From the NCBI GenBank assembly GCA_965198185.1, contig CBDAOU010000002.1, positions 124,001 to 188,000 of the forward strand: a stretch of DNA of 64,000 bases. The letters run 5' to 3'. This stretch comes from JAJECS01 sp965198185. Lineage in GTDB: Bacteria; Chloroflexota; UBA11872. Position 1 is the stretch's first letter; every line of letters begins with the position of its first letter. Under the pieces are notes generated by a model, which had not been told where the DNA came from, did not search any database, and worked only from the letters and a program-made list of their open reading frames with translations. The translations under genes were made by a program, and so were the position numbers. Positions 51,842-62,700 of this stretch are shown piece after piece.

Positions 51842-52057
51842 CTACATCCATTTGAATCTACGAGGATTAGAGCGTCGTGATCGAGATCGTTCTAGCTCCA
51901 TAAGATCAGGATTCACCTGTCGATCAAGCTTTTGCAACTGACGCCTATTATCGACTAACTCTTGTCGCATATCATCTCTGTGTTTCTCGCCGCGCCAATA
52001 TTCATACACTGACCATGCTATAACTATGGCAATCAATACCCAGCTAACAATCTCCAC
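51842..52057 (-). CDS. small membrane-anchored coiled-coil protein
   Basis: A 71-residue product from GTG 52057: EIVSWVLIAIVIAWSVYEYW is a membrane segment, followed by a charged helix (RGEKHRDDMRQELVDNRRQL) and a basic tail RRSNPRRFKW. The topology matches the 74-residue protein at the other end of the transposon. It is the gene nearest the right end. Longer in-frame readings upstream were not used. Confidence 0.5.
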   Translation of the reverse strand: MEIVSWVLIAIVIAWSVYEYWRGEKHRDDMRQELVDNRRQLQKLDRQVNPDLMELERSRSRRSNPRRFKWM

Positions 52058-52266
52058 AACAAGACAATCAGGAAACCACACTACTAATTGTCGTGATGAA
52101 GGGATAACGAGGAGTCTAACAGCAAAGAGAACCGAACGCTGTACCCTACCCAGGTTTCGACCCACGATACCATACAAGCAAAACGATCATGGAATATTCT
52201 AGCACACCTATTATACGCCACCAAGATCACTCCTTAGTATATTGGCTACTTTTGTATATAATTCCC

Positions 52267-52303
52267 TATGGGAAGCAGTCTAGCGGCTGGTTGGGGCCGC
52301 TAT
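52267..52303 (+). repeat. two-hairpin element, copy A (right part)
   Basis: After the target duplicate TATGGGAA, GCAGTC is followed by TAGCGGC (52281-52287) paired with GCCGCTA (52296-52302). Joined to 47449-47550 this restores an element collinear with copy B. It leads into the gene at 52326 in the same way copy B leads into the gene at 50249. Confidence 0.7.
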
Positions 52304-52325
52304 CGTTTTGGGATTGAGGCGGAAT

Positions 52326-52901
52326 ATGAAGAAGGCATTTGGTTTTGGTTGTCTCGGCTTGCTGGGCATCGGAGTAATCGTGATTGTGATCCTAGTTGTG
52401 GGTTTGGCCAATGCGCCAAAGGAAGAGCAAGTTGTTGTGCGCAGCGGTGACCAAGGATCATCGCAAGCTTCATCTTCGGATTCTGCGCCTTCTGCGGAAG
52501 TCGCATTGCCGTCTGTTGGTGATACAGCGCGTAAAGGTAATTGGCAGATCACATTTCTCGCACAAGATAAGGCGGATGAAATTGAAGGACCGTTTAGTAG
52601 TGAGAAAGCGCAAGGTGAATTTCGTATCCTTTCATTGACGTTGGCCAATATTGGACAGAAATCCTTTGCGCTCAATGGTCACGACTTTCTAATCGAAGCT
52701 CCTGGCGGAATCGAATACCAACTTTCCAGTGATGGGAGCACTAGGCTTGTTGGCGATGAAGCTGGCCCGGAGGTTTTCTGGCTTATCGAGACAATTCAAC
52801 CTGGGCTGAGTAAGGATGTTCGTGTTGTATTTGACGTCCCGCCGAATGCGACTGGCTTAGTCTTGGACATACAGGGTGTGAGGTTTTCCTTGCCGGATTA
52901 G
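52326..52901 (+). CDS. membrane-anchored DUF4352-like protein
   Basis: A 191-residue product starting MKKAFGFGCLGLLGIGVIVI with one membrane segment, then a Ser-rich linker (SGDQGSSQASSSDSAPSAE) and an immunoglobulin-like domain: VGDTARKGNWQITFLA, EFRILSLTLANIGQKSFALN, then VFDVPPNATGLVLDI near the end. This is the pattern of DUF4352/telokin-like domains found on lipoproteins and membrane anchors. GC is moderate. It sits just right of the transposon, immediately after the two-hairpin element. Confidence 0.7.
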   Translation: MKKAFGFGCLGLLGIGVIVIVILVVGLANAPKEEQVVVRSGDQGSSQASSSDSAPSAEVALPSVGDTARKGNWQITFLAQDKADEIEGPFSSEKAQGEFRILSLTLANIGQKSFALNGHDFLIEAPGGIEYQLSSDGSTRLVGDEAGPEVFWLIETIQPGLSKDVRVVFDVPPNATGLVLDIQGVRFSLPD

Positions 52902-52999
52902 GTTTGGCCGCCAAAAATACTCCTCTCGGCGTGAGCAAATCTCACTGCCAATCCGTGCTGCGGACCAAGCCGATTGGTCTTGTTCAGGGTTTGCCTGCG

Positions 53000-54643
53000 T
53001 CAAGGCCCCACGTCCGCGGTCGCCGACTCGATCCACAGGCCGGCATGGTCGTGGGGCTCGGCCAGCGCCACGAGGCGCAGGTAGTTCACTCCGAGCGTCT
53101 GGTGCAGTTGCGGCGCCGTCGTCACCTGCCGCCCGTCGACCAAAACGCGGCACGTGCGGTCCCCGCGCGTATCCCAGGCCAGTTCAACCGTGTGCCAGCG
53201 CCCAGCCTCGAACGCCGGTTCACCCGCAATCTTGCCCTCCGCCGCGACCGGGACGTTGAAGGTGTTATGGAACTGATCCTGGGGGTCGAACGGGGTTGAG
53301 AAGTGGTCCGCCAGGCTTAGCCGGAACGGGCCGGCACCCGCCTCCATCCGCAGGCGGACCTGGACGCGGCCACGGCGGCCGCCGGGGAAGTTCCACACCG
53401 CCGCGGCCGTGCGTCCCGGCTGTTGCTTGGTGAGGCGCAGCGCATAGGCGCCCGCCCGGTCCGGATGCGGCTGCCGCTCGACGCCGGCGGTGCCGAAGAT
53501 CGACCAGTCCTCATGCCCGTCCGCGAAATCGCTTGACTGGTGGGTCTCGTAGAGCCACGCCGGGTCCAGCCGCGCCATCAAGACGCGGCCTTCTCCCTGG
53601 CCCGAGACGATGATGACGCGGTCTTCATTCGTCACCACTGGGAAGGGATAGGCGGTGCCGAAGTCGCCGACCGTGGGCGGCGGATCGTGGCGGCGAGGAT
53701 CGCGCAGCACCTCGCGGTAGCCGCGCCAGGTCAGGCCGTCGTCTTCCGAGATGGCCGCGTGCAGCACGTGGCGCCCGCCATAGGCGTAGGGGAACCGCTG
53801 GCAGCCGTTCCAGATCAGCACCAGGCGGCTGTCACTGAGGCGCACCAGGCCGACCGGCGAGTCGGATGAGATGAGCGGGGTTGGCCTGGCGACGGACCAC
53901 TCGGCGCCGTCGTCCGAGAACGACTCGTAGAGCCGTCCGGTCTGTGTGCGCAGCAGCATCCATACCCGCCCGTCGAGCTTCTGGATGATCACCGGCTCGT
54001 CGGCGCCGTACGCCGGGATGGGCGCCCAGGACTTGATGTCGCGCGTGCCCTGGCGCCAGGAGTCGCCCGCGTCGTCGGAGTAGACCACCGTGGAGTAGAA
54101 GGCGCCGGCGAAGCTGAACGCGTCCAGCCCGGTGTCGACGCGGTGCGCCCAGGTCTGGCCGGTCGCCCACGCAAACGGCAGCACGATGCGGCCGCCGCGA
54201 AGCTGGATGACGCTGTTCAGCGCGCCGGTGAACCCCTCCCAGATCCGCTTCGGCTCGGTCCACGCCTCGCCGCCGTCGCGTGACTTGAGATGCCAGATGT
54301 CGAGGAACTTACCGTGGTAGGGGCCTTCATGGGCCACGCCTTCGCCCGCCAGCGGCGCGCCGAAGACCCCAGAGCCGCGGTCGTGCATAAAGAAGCAGTG
54401 CACCTCGTCGTCGGCGTCCGCCAGCACTTCCAGGCCGCCCCAGAGGCCACCCGTATCGGGCAGCGTCAGCACGTCGGGCGCTTCGTCCCAGACATGCCCG
54501 TCGTCGCGCGAGACGATGCGCGCGACGCGCGGAGTCGGGGTGTCCGTGTCCTTGAGAAAGAAGCCGTCAAGGCGACCATCGCGGCGCCGGACCACCATCG
54601 GCCGCTCGACGCCCGACGGAAGCTCGATCAGGGTTGGATGCAT
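53000..54643 (-). CDS. exo-alpha-sialidase-like (BNR repeat) protein
   Basis: A 547-residue protein. Residues of about 1-370 form a neuraminidase-type propeller with Asp-box-like repeats (SRDGGEAWTEPKRIW, SDDAGDSWRQGTRDI, SEDDGLTWRGYREV), and ERPMVVRRRDGRLDGFFL near the start. Residues of about 375-547 look like a concanavalin-type sandwich (WSIFGTAGVERQPHPDRAGA, TFNVPVAAEGKIAGEPAFEA). Known: such proteins release sialic acid or act on other glycans, and many homologues are not true sialidases. No secretion signal is seen. Confidence 0.8.
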   Translation of the reverse strand: MHPTLIELPSGVERPMVVRRRDGRLDGFFLKDTDTPTPRVARIVSRDDGHVWDEAPDVLTLPDTGGLWGGLEVLADADDEVHCFFMHDRGSGVFGAPLAGEGVAHEGPYHGKFLDIWHLKSRDGGEAWTEPKRIWEGFTGALNSVIQLRGGRIVLPFAWATGQTWAHRVDTGLDAFSFAGAFYSTVVYSDDAGDSWRQGTRDIKSWAPIPAYGADEPVIIQKLDGRVWMLLRTQTGRLYESFSDDGAEWSVARPTPLISSDSPVGLVRLSDSRLVLIWNGCQRFPYAYGGRHVLHAAISEDDGLTWRGYREVLRDPRRHDPPPTVGDFGTAYPFPVVTNEDRVIIVSGQGEGRVLMARLDPAWLYETHQSSDFADGHEDWSIFGTAGVERQPHPDRAGAYALRLTKQQPGRTAAAVWNFPGGRRGRVQVRLRMEAGAGPFRLSLADHFSTPFDPQDQFHNTFNVPVAAEGKIAGEPAFEAGRWHTVELAWDTRGDRTCRVLVDGRQVTTAPQLHQTLGVNYLRLVALAEPHDHAGLWIESATADVGP

Positions 54644-54807
54644 AGCGAATTTCCTCAGCGAGCACGTGTGACATTAGGCGGAATGACCGCGCAGGCACAA
54701 GCCCACAACGACTTTGCGATTGAGGCCCGATGTCGGCCTGCCGTTGCACCTATGCCGGCGACGGCGCAGCAAAGCCCCCGGTTAGCGGTGATCTCGCACG
54801 CGATGTG

Positions 54808-55155
54808 TCAGTTGCCACCCTTGGATTCTGTCCCCTTGCGATTCTCATCGCTGGCTGCGCCACGTGTCTTCCGGGCGGCTAGATCAGGGTGAATCCGCAC
54901 CGTTGGCTGGCGGTTCCGTCGACTGGTGTCGAGTTTCGGCGGAAGAGTCGACAATGTCCATACCCAGATCACAATCCATCCGATAACCGTCCATCCAAGG
55001 ACGAGATTTGCAAAAATAATCGACGCTTCTCGCTCGTGATCTTTGACGTGAGCAACGATGGACGGAGCAAAATAAATTACTGAACCAATAACAATTGCCA
55101 AGGCGCCAAAAAGTACACTCGCAACGGTCGGTTGAAAGAGTGTGCTGTCAAACAA
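54808..55155 (-). CDS. superinfection-immunity-like membrane protein
   Basis: A 115-residue protein with two membrane segments (VASVLFGALAIVIGSVIYFA and LVLGWTVIGWIVIWVWTL). The second, with the GWTVIGWI core after a short charged loop and N-A-N-L, is the signature of the superinfection immunity family (PF14373-like). Known: the phage T4 founder blocks DNA entry by later phages; bacterial homologues are mostly uncharacterised. The C-terminal tail is charged and cytoplasmic. Slightly AT-rich. Confidence 0.7.
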   Translation of the reverse strand: MFDSTLFQPTVASVLFGALAIVIGSVIYFAPSIVAHVKDHEREASIIFANLVLGWTVIGWIVIWVWTLSTLPPKLDTSRRNRQPTVRIHPDLAARKTRGAASDENRKGTESKGGN

Positions 55156-55294
55156 TACTCTAACCTCCCTGAATCATCCGAATCGGTGCCTGATCGACGC
55201 TTCCTTTCACCCACAATCTCGCACATGAACGACACTGTTCGCTGAATCCAATCTACCATGCAGCTTCGCTCACCGACCCTCTCGCTCCGGCGGC

Positions 55295-56088
55295 TCAGAG
55301 TTCGGGCCCCTGACGCGCCGTCCCTGCGGGATCGACGATCTCCACGTGCTGGATCAGATCCGGCAGGTCGAAGTCCAGCGGTCCCTCGGCCTCGGCGAGG
55401 TATCCGTCGCGCATGACCATGGTTTGGTCGGCGATCTGGCTCAGCGCGGGATCGTGCGTCGCCACCACGGCGGTCACGCCCTCGGAAGCCACGATGTGGC
55501 GAAACAGCAGCATGATCTCCAGCCCGGTGTTGCTGTCCAGCTCGCCGGTGGGCTCGTCGGCCAGCAAGCAGCGCTGGGCCGGTTGGCGATCGCGCGGGCG
55601 ATCGCCACGCGCTGCTGCTCACCGCCGCTGAGCTCGAACGGCCGATGGTCCGCGCGCGGCTCCAGGCCGACCAAGCGCAACACCTCCCGCGTACGCGCGC
55701 CCCACGTTCGCGAGCGGGAGCGCCCGCCACGCGCAGCGCCAGCTCCACGTTCTCCCGCGCCGAGAGCACCGGCAGCAGCGCAAAGGTCTGAAAGACGAAT
55801 CCGAGCTGCGGCGGCGCACCGCGGCGAGCTCGTCCTCGCTCAGCGCGCCCAAGTCGGCGCCGTCAACGAATACCTGCCCCTCGGTCGGTACGTCCAGGCC
55901 CCCGATCAAATTGAGCAAGGTCGTCTTGCCCGAACCGGAGCGACCGCGCAGAGCGTGGAGACCGCCGCGCGCGATGTCCCAGGTCGCGCCGGCGACGGCC
56001 GTCACCGCGGCGGTGCCCTCGCCGTAGCGGCGCGAGACGTTGAGCCGGACAACTTGCACGACTGTCGATCCAGTCTGCGGCGCCTGGG

Positions 56089-56092
<4 letters not shown>
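55295..56092 (-). pseudogene. ABC transporter ATPase (LolD/MacB type) with three one-base deletions
   Basis: All ATPase motifs exist but in three different frames. From GTG 56092: HALRGRSGSGKTTLLNLIGG (Walker A). Near 55815-55830 the frame changes; the next piece reads LSARENVELALRVAGAPARE. Near 55700 it changes again to give LRLVGLEPRADHRPFELSGG and EQQRVAIARAIANRP (signature). Near 55570 a third change gives LADEPTGELDSNTG (Walker B) and AVVATHDPALSQIADQ to the stop at 55295. Each change has the same sense, so three deletions restore the frame. This may be true decay or an assembly problem. It would be the second ATPase of the export operon. Confidence 0.8.
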
Positions 56093-56981
<889 letters not shown>

Positions 56982-56985
<4 letters not shown>

Positions 56986-59894
56986 CCGGTTTCTTCCCCA
57001 AACTTGATGGCCTCGTGCGTGCGCACGCGCCGCAAGAGCCAGACCGAGAGCGGCAGCGCCGCGGCGATGAGCACGCCAAACACCACGTAGATCTTGCCAA
57101 TATCGTCCCACGCGGTGTCGACGATGAAGGGCGGGAATGCATCGCGCTCGCCCGCGCTGAGCTCGAGGAACGGCACGAACAGCGCGGCGGTCACCAGGCC
57201 GATGGCCGTTCCGGCGACGGTGCCGAGCACCACGAGGAACCCTTGCTCCAGCGTCACGATCGCGGCCATCTGGCGCGTCGAGATTCCCATGGCGCGCAGG
57301 ATGCCGAACTCCTGCACCCGCCGCCGAAACGACAGGACCGCGTGCATGCCGAACCCGCTGAGGGTGAGTGCCGCGGCAACCACGAACGCCAGCGTCAGCA
57401 GGCCGAATGTCCCGACCAGCACGGCGTCACTGCGCGCTTGGACTATGGCCGCTCTGGCATCGACGGTGCGCAGCGCGCGGATGTCCAGGTCGTTCAGCGG
57501 CTCGACCAGCGGCTGTGCCGGTGCGTCGGGCAACAGGCGCACCAACGTGTTCCACGGCGAGCGCCCAACCACCCGGTCCACGTAGGTGAGATTGGCCAGT
57601 GCGAATGCCCCCAACCCGCGATTGTGGGCCGGCAGCGCGTCCATCCAACCCACCACCACGAAGGGCACCACCACCCGATTGATCTCCATGGTCACGGCGT
57701 CGCCGATCTGCACACCCATGACTTCGTGAAAGGGACCGCGCTCCAAGACCACGCCGCGATCGTCCGCGGCCAGCGCGTTTGCGAGGCCGTTGAGCGAGGT
57801 CAACGCGTAGTCCTCGCGCCACGCAATGGTGCGGGCAAACGGAATCGGGTCGACTGCGTGCAGCCGCACCTCGCGCAAGGCATTCACCGACGGCGTGCTG
57901 ACATGCAAGAGCGCATTCTTGACCCAGTGCCGGGCTGCTTCCGTGATCGCCAACCGTCCCGAGTCGTCCGCCACGTCGAGATGCCGATCCACAGGGGCGA
58001 TGTACCACGCCTGAGCATCGGCGTCGAAGTGCCCGCTCTCGATGATCTGGGCGTCGGCGCCGGTCTCAAAGTAGACCCGATCGATGAGGTTGCGATCGAT
58101 CGTGGCCGCGAACGAGGCGCTGAAGGCGCCCAGGGCAAAGGTCAGCGAGAGCAACAACACCAGGCTGGTGTAGTGCGCCGGGCTGCGGCCGATCTGGCGC
58201 AGGGCCACGAAGGCGCTCACGCCGGATACCCGCGAGCTGATCACCGCGAGCGCTCGCACCGCATATGGGAAGGCGCGGAGGGCGAAGACCGATACCGCAA
58301 AGATGAAGAGAATCGGCACCAGCACCAGCAGCGTGTCCGCCAGCAGGAGATCGTCTTCGGTGTCGCCGGGCAGCGCGTCGACGCTGCGCAGCAGGAAGAA
58401 CCCCGCAAGCGCCCCCGCCAGCAGCAGCACGTCCAGGAACCGCCGCTGATAGAGCGGTCGATCCAAGCTGCGCGACGCTTGCTGCTTGGCGCCCACGATG
58501 CTGAGTCTGGCCGCCGCCACGACCGGCCCCAGCATCGCGGCCAGGCTGACCCCGATCGCGCCGGCGCCGATGGCCACGTGGCTCCCGTCGAGGGATATGT
58601 CGAGCGGCGCACGCGCGTCGAAGGCCAGGAAGGTCGCCGTCTGGCCGATGGCCTGCGCGAAGCCCATGCCTAGGGCCAGCCCCGCCGCCAAAGCAGGCGT
58701 TCCGATCAGCAGGCCCTCCACCAGGTAAACGCCGACCAACTGCACCACGCCAACGCCGCGGCTGCGCAGCAGCGCGACTTCCTGGCGCTGGCGTTCGATG
58801 GCCAAGGCGACCGAGAGCCGCATGAAGCCGAGCACCATCACGACAATCGGCACGCTGAGCGCCAGCAGGGCCACGGTGAGCACCACCAGGCGGCCCTCGA
58901 ACCGTTCGAGGTCGCGCTCCAAGCGGGTGTTGAGCGTTGTATTCGGCAGCACTCGCTCCGCAACCGTGCGCACGGCGGCGATGCCCTCGCGGGTGCGACC
59001 GGCGGACCCGGCTTGGAGCGCGGCGGCGTCCAGCGGGGCGAACCAGACCGCGCGGTCGAAGAGCCGCGGATGGGACACGCTCGGATAGGTTGACAGTAGA
59101 CCGCCGAGAAACGCGGCTGGCGGCGTGAACAGCGTGCGCTGCGTGAGATCCTCGACGTCCTCGGGCCAGAACGGCCGACCCGCCTCAACGGGCGCGAAGC
59201 GTCCGACGATGTCGACGGCCACCACCGCCTGAGGCGTGCCCAACGCACGTGGGTCACCGAAGCGCAGCTGCACCTGGTCACCGACCACCAGGCCCCCGGC
59301 GTCGAGCATCTCCGTCGCGGCAATGGCCTCGACCAGGGGCGCCAGCGCACCGGACGGCAGGCGCAGCGAATAGACGTCGTCGGCGGCCGCGCGGCCTTCC
59401 AGCATCTCGACGTTGGCGTTCAGGCCGGAAATCGCGCCCAGCCCGCCCCAGGGAACGCCATCGCGCAGCGGCGCGCTGGGATCGTCGGACGTGAACAGGA
59501 TGTGACGATTGTCGGATCGCACGAACCGCACGATGCGGTCCGGCGACACGCCGAGATTCGTGGCGATTGTCGGGCTAAGGATCTGGTCGGCCTGCCGATA
59601 CTCGCCGAGCGTCGTCGACGGATCGTCCGGCAGCTGCGCCCCGCCGTGCTCGATCACCACGCCCAGGTCGAGCGGCCCCGGCGACTCCCGCAAATGCTCC
59701 CGCAGCAGGCGCGTGCTCATGCCCTCCGCGTACAGCGGCACGGCGGTGATCACGCCGACCGTGAGCGAGAGCCCAAGCAGGGTGGTCAGGGCGTGGATGG
59801 GGTTGCTGCGCAGCCGCCGCGCGGCAAACCCCAGCAGCGCGAGCACGGTGCGCCCGGCGGCGCTCAACGACGCGCCGCCGCCCGGCCCGTTCAC
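56982..59894 (-). CDS. FtsX-type ABC permease, 970 residues
   Basis: A large permease with an N-terminal membrane segment (NPIHALTTLLGLSLTVGVIT), an external domain, a first FtsX core of three or more segments (VVLTVALLALSVPIVVMVLG), further central segments (FLDVLLLAGALAGFFLLRSV), another external domain, and a C-terminal FtsX core with FGILRAMGISTRQMAAIVTL. Known: MacB/FtsX permeases do not move substrate through the membrane like ordinary exporters but transmit ATPase motion to external parts. Coupled by ATGA overlaps to the adaptor gene and the ATPase gene. Confidence 0.88.
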
Positions 59895-61648
59895 GAGCGA
59901 ACGGTGGCGAAGACCATGTCGCCCTCGGACAAGCCGTGGACGATCTCGACCTCGTCGTCAGTCTGCATGCCCAGCGTCACGGGCAGCGTGCGCCGGCGGC
60001 CGTCGATCAGCGTCTCCACGAACGAGCGTCCGTTGATCGTCCACACGGCGGTCGCCGGCACCTTGAGCACGCCGTCGGAGGCGCCGAGCAATACGCTGAT
60101 GACGCCCTGCATGCCGATGGTGACGGGCCGGTCGCCCCAGGGAACCGCAAGCTGGATGAAGGGCTTGTCCGAAGCGTCGCCCGTGTCGAGCGGCAGCGTG
60201 ACGACCGTTCCCTCAAGCGGTGTATCCGCAAACTCCCGCAGCGTGACCTCCACCACCTGATCGACGTGCAAGTTGGCGACCTGCGCCGTGGTGGCCACGG
60301 CCTCGAACACCAGGTCGCTCGCCCGCGCCAACTCGACGGCAGGCTCCCCGGGCGCAATCTCGCGCCCACGGACCGTCAGCACGCGGGAAATGATGCCGTC
60401 ATAGGGCGCCAGGATTTCGAGCCGGGTCAACCGGTCCTCGAGCAGCGCCACCTGCTCGTCGATGCGCCCGGACTCGGCCTGCAGCCGCTGGACGTCGGCG
60501 GCGATGGCGGTGGTGCCGGCATCCAGACCGGCCAGCGCCTCGGCGGCGAGGTCGTACTCGTACTGCGCCGAGGCCAGGGCCGCCTCCGCCGCGGCCAACT
60601 CGACGTCCGAGGGGCCGGCCATCAAGCGACCCAGCTCGCCCTGCGCGTCGAGCAAGTCCAACTCGGCGACGGCACGTGCCCGCCGCGCCGCGCGCAGTTG
60701 GGGCGGTCCATCCGCGCCGGCCGCTTGCTGCTCGATCACGCGCGCCTCGGCGGCCGCAAGCTCGGCGGCGGCCAGTTTCGCATCGGCCGTCGCTATCTCT
60801 CGCGCCGACGCATCCTCGGGTATCGCGTCGCGCTCAGCCTGAGCGTCCGCGAGATCGGCCTCACGCAGCGCAAGCTCGGCGCGCGCGATCGCCACCAGCG
60901 CGTCAACCGAACGTTCGGCAGCCGTAACTGCCGCGTGGCGCTCGGCTAGAACCTCCGCCAGCAACGCCACCCGTGCTTGAGCGAAGAACACCTCAGCGTC
61001 GGGCGCCGATGCCCTGAGCGCTTCCCACACGCGTTCCCGCTCGGCAAGCTCGGCCCGTGCCGCGAGCAACGTGCGCTCGGCGGCCGCGCGTTCCGTGGCA
61101 AGCCGTGCCTCAGCTGCCGCGAGTTGCTCCAGGATCGCTCCATGGGACTCGCGCTCGGCGCCGATCTGGGCGTTGAGCGACTCCGCGTCGAGCTCCGCGA
61201 GCACGCTGCCCTGCTGCACCATCACGCCCCGCTGACCGCGCACGGTCGCGACGACGCCCGGCACGTCGAACGACAGAATCTCTTGTCCAAGCGCCTCGAC
61301 CAGACCCGGAATGCGCAGGCGGTTCTCAAGGCGTCCGCGCTCGACCGCCACCATTGGATCGCGCTGCTCGGTCGAGGGATCCGGAGCGAGCGTGGGCGTG
61401 GCGTCGGCCGCGGGTGAGACGGGGTCGCACGCCGTGAGCGCGACCACCGCCGCACCGGCGATGACTAGGGCGGCCACGACGGCGCGCAGCCGACGGGCCG
61501 CGACCCAGCGTCGAACGGGCAGCGCCAGGTGTGTGGCGCATGCGGTTCGTATGTTTGCGACCGGCGACGGGATGCGATGCAGCGTCAGGGGTTGACGCCT
61601 CCCTCCACCACGGTGTCCCGAAGTGTATGCCGTGCCGCGGCAATGCAT
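59891..61648 (-). CDS. HlyD/MacA-type membrane-fusion (adaptor) protein
   Basis: A protein of about 570-600 residues. Near the N-terminus, AVVAALVIAGAAVVALTAC is a lipoprotein-like signal with lipobox LTAC. The barrel and lipoyl halves flank a long alanine- and glutamate-rich coiled coil (AAAEARLATERAAAERTLLA and beyond, about residues 120-330), longer than in typical MacA. The C-terminal half has LEILAPYDGIISRVLTVRGR, then VFEAVATTAQVANLHVDQVV. Start uncertain: ATG 61648 leaves a long leader before the signal; no better start was found. Known: adaptor of MacAB-like systems. Confidence 0.8.
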   Translation of the reverse strand: MHCRGTAYTSGHRGGGRRQPLTLHRIPSPVANIRTACATHLALPVRRWVAARRLRAVVAALVIAGAAVVALTACDPVSPAADATPTLAPDPSTEQRDPMVAVERGRLENRLRIPGLVEALGQEILSFDVPGVVATVRGQRGVMVQQGSVLAELDAESLNAQIGAERESHGAILEQLAAAEARLATERAAAERTLLAARAELAERERVWEALRASAPDAEVFFAQARVALLAEVLAERHAAVTAAERSVDALVAIARAELALREADLADAQAERDAIPEDASAREIATADAKLAAAELAAAEARVIEQQAAGADGPPQLRAARRARAVAELDLLDAQGELGRLMAGPSDVELAAAEAALASAQYEYDLAAEALAGLDAGTTAIAADVQRLQAESGRIDEQVALLEDRLTRLEILAPYDGIISRVLTVRGREIAPGEPAVELARASDLVFEAVATTAQVANLHVDQVVEVTLREFADTPLEGTVVTLPLDTGDASDKPFIQLAVPWGDRPVTIGMQGVISVLLGASDGVLKVPATAVWTINGRSFVETLIDGRRRTLPVTLGMQTDDEVEIVHGLSEGDMVFATVRS

Positions 61649-61749
61649 GTCAGTGGGCGAGTTCCGCACGGCGGCGCCGTCGGGCGAGGCCAGGCGCGCT
61701 CGCGTCGAGTCTGCGACCATGGGCCGATGCTCTCGCGGGAGGTGATTCC

Positions 61750-62624
61750 ATGTCCATTAGGCTCGCCTGCGCCGATTTCACGTGGCCGTTGCTGCGGCAC
61801 GAGCAGTCCCTGGCCCTGATTTCCACCCTTGGGTTCGAGGGTGTCGATCTTGGAATCTTCGGCAACCGCTCGCACATTCGCCCCGAAATGATCCAAGGCG
61901 ACGTGCCCATGTGGGCCGGCATCCTGCGTGAGCGGCTGGAGCGGAACGGCCTTGAGCCCGCGGACGTGTTCCTGATCCCGTCCACGGAACCCGGCGGCAT
62001 GGCGCCGAACCATCCCGATCCGGCCCAGCGTGAGGGCTGGGCGCGATGCACTTCGAGGACGTGGTGGAGCTGGCGCGCAGGCTGGAAGCCAAGGGCATTT
62101 CCACAACCTGCGGCGAGGTGTTCGAGGGCGAGACCCCCAGCGAGTCGCTGCGCAACTCCGCCGAGGAGCTCAAATGGCGCGTCGATCAGGGCGATAAGTA
62201 CGGCATTGCGGTCTCGGTCGAGCCGGCGGTGGGCACCAACGCCAATACGGTTGAGTTGGCGCTGGAGATGCTGGACCTGGTGCCGGGCCTCAAGCTCACG
62301 CTGGACTACTGCCATTTCGTCTACCAGGGCATGGAGCAGACCAGCGTGGACCCGCTGCTGCCCCACGCGCGCCACTTCCACTGCCGCGGCTGCGCGCCCG
62401 ATCGGATGCAGGTGGACTTCGACGAGAACGTCATCGACTACCGCCGCATCATCGAAAAGATGCAAGAGGTCGGCTACGGCGGCTGGTTCGGCGTCGAGTT
62501 CGTGTGGACCGCGATCTGGAACTGCAACCAGGTCGACAACACGGCGGAAACCATCCGCTTCCGCGACCTGGCGCTGTCCGTGATCAACGGCACCGAGCAC
62601 GTGCCGTTCATGCACACGATCTAG
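61750..62624 (+). pseudogene. sugar phosphate isomerase/epimerase-like protein, frameshifted
   Basis: From ATG 61750 the first frame reads SIRLACADFTWPLLRHEQSL, LISTLGFEGVDLGIFGNRS and LIPSTEPGGMAPNHPDPAQR. At about 62035-62046 (GAGGGCTGGGCGCG) one base seems missing; the second frame continues MHFEDVVELARRLEAKGIST, EPAVGTNANTVELALEMLDL, LTLDYCHFVYQGMEQTSVDP and HFHCRGC to the stop at 62624. Together they form a xylose-isomerase-type TIM barrel of about 290 residues with metal-binding Glu, Asp and His in the usual order. Likely a single gene. Confidence 0.78.
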
Positions 62625-62700
62625 CGCGCAAAGGCCAGGCCTCTGCTTACGGGACGGCTCGCCGCCCCTTGGGGTGGGCTGCGTCGCCTCGATTGAGCGG

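Larger units (their letters stand above)
47551..52266 (-). mobile_element. IS1595-type transposon with cargo, 4,716 bp
   Basis: Left end GGGAATTATATATAAAAGTA (47551-47570, continuing CCCA) and right end, read inward on the other strand from 52266, GGGAATTATATACAAAAGTA (continuing GCCA) agree at 22 of 24 positions. Directly outside, TATGGGAA occurs at both 47543-47550 and 52267-52274, an 8-bp target duplication as known for the IS1595 family. Inside: a transposase, a small AT-hook-like protein, six other small or membrane-anchored proteins, a tRNA-like gene and one copy of the two-hairpin element. All protein genes point left. Base composition is lower in GC than the surroundings. Confidence 0.85.

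Noticed and set aside
57015..58673. A 552-codon open frame on the plus strand
   Set aside because: It lies opposite the FtsX-type permease, is rich in His, Arg and Gln with no fold-like pattern, and is explained by the high GC of the real gene.
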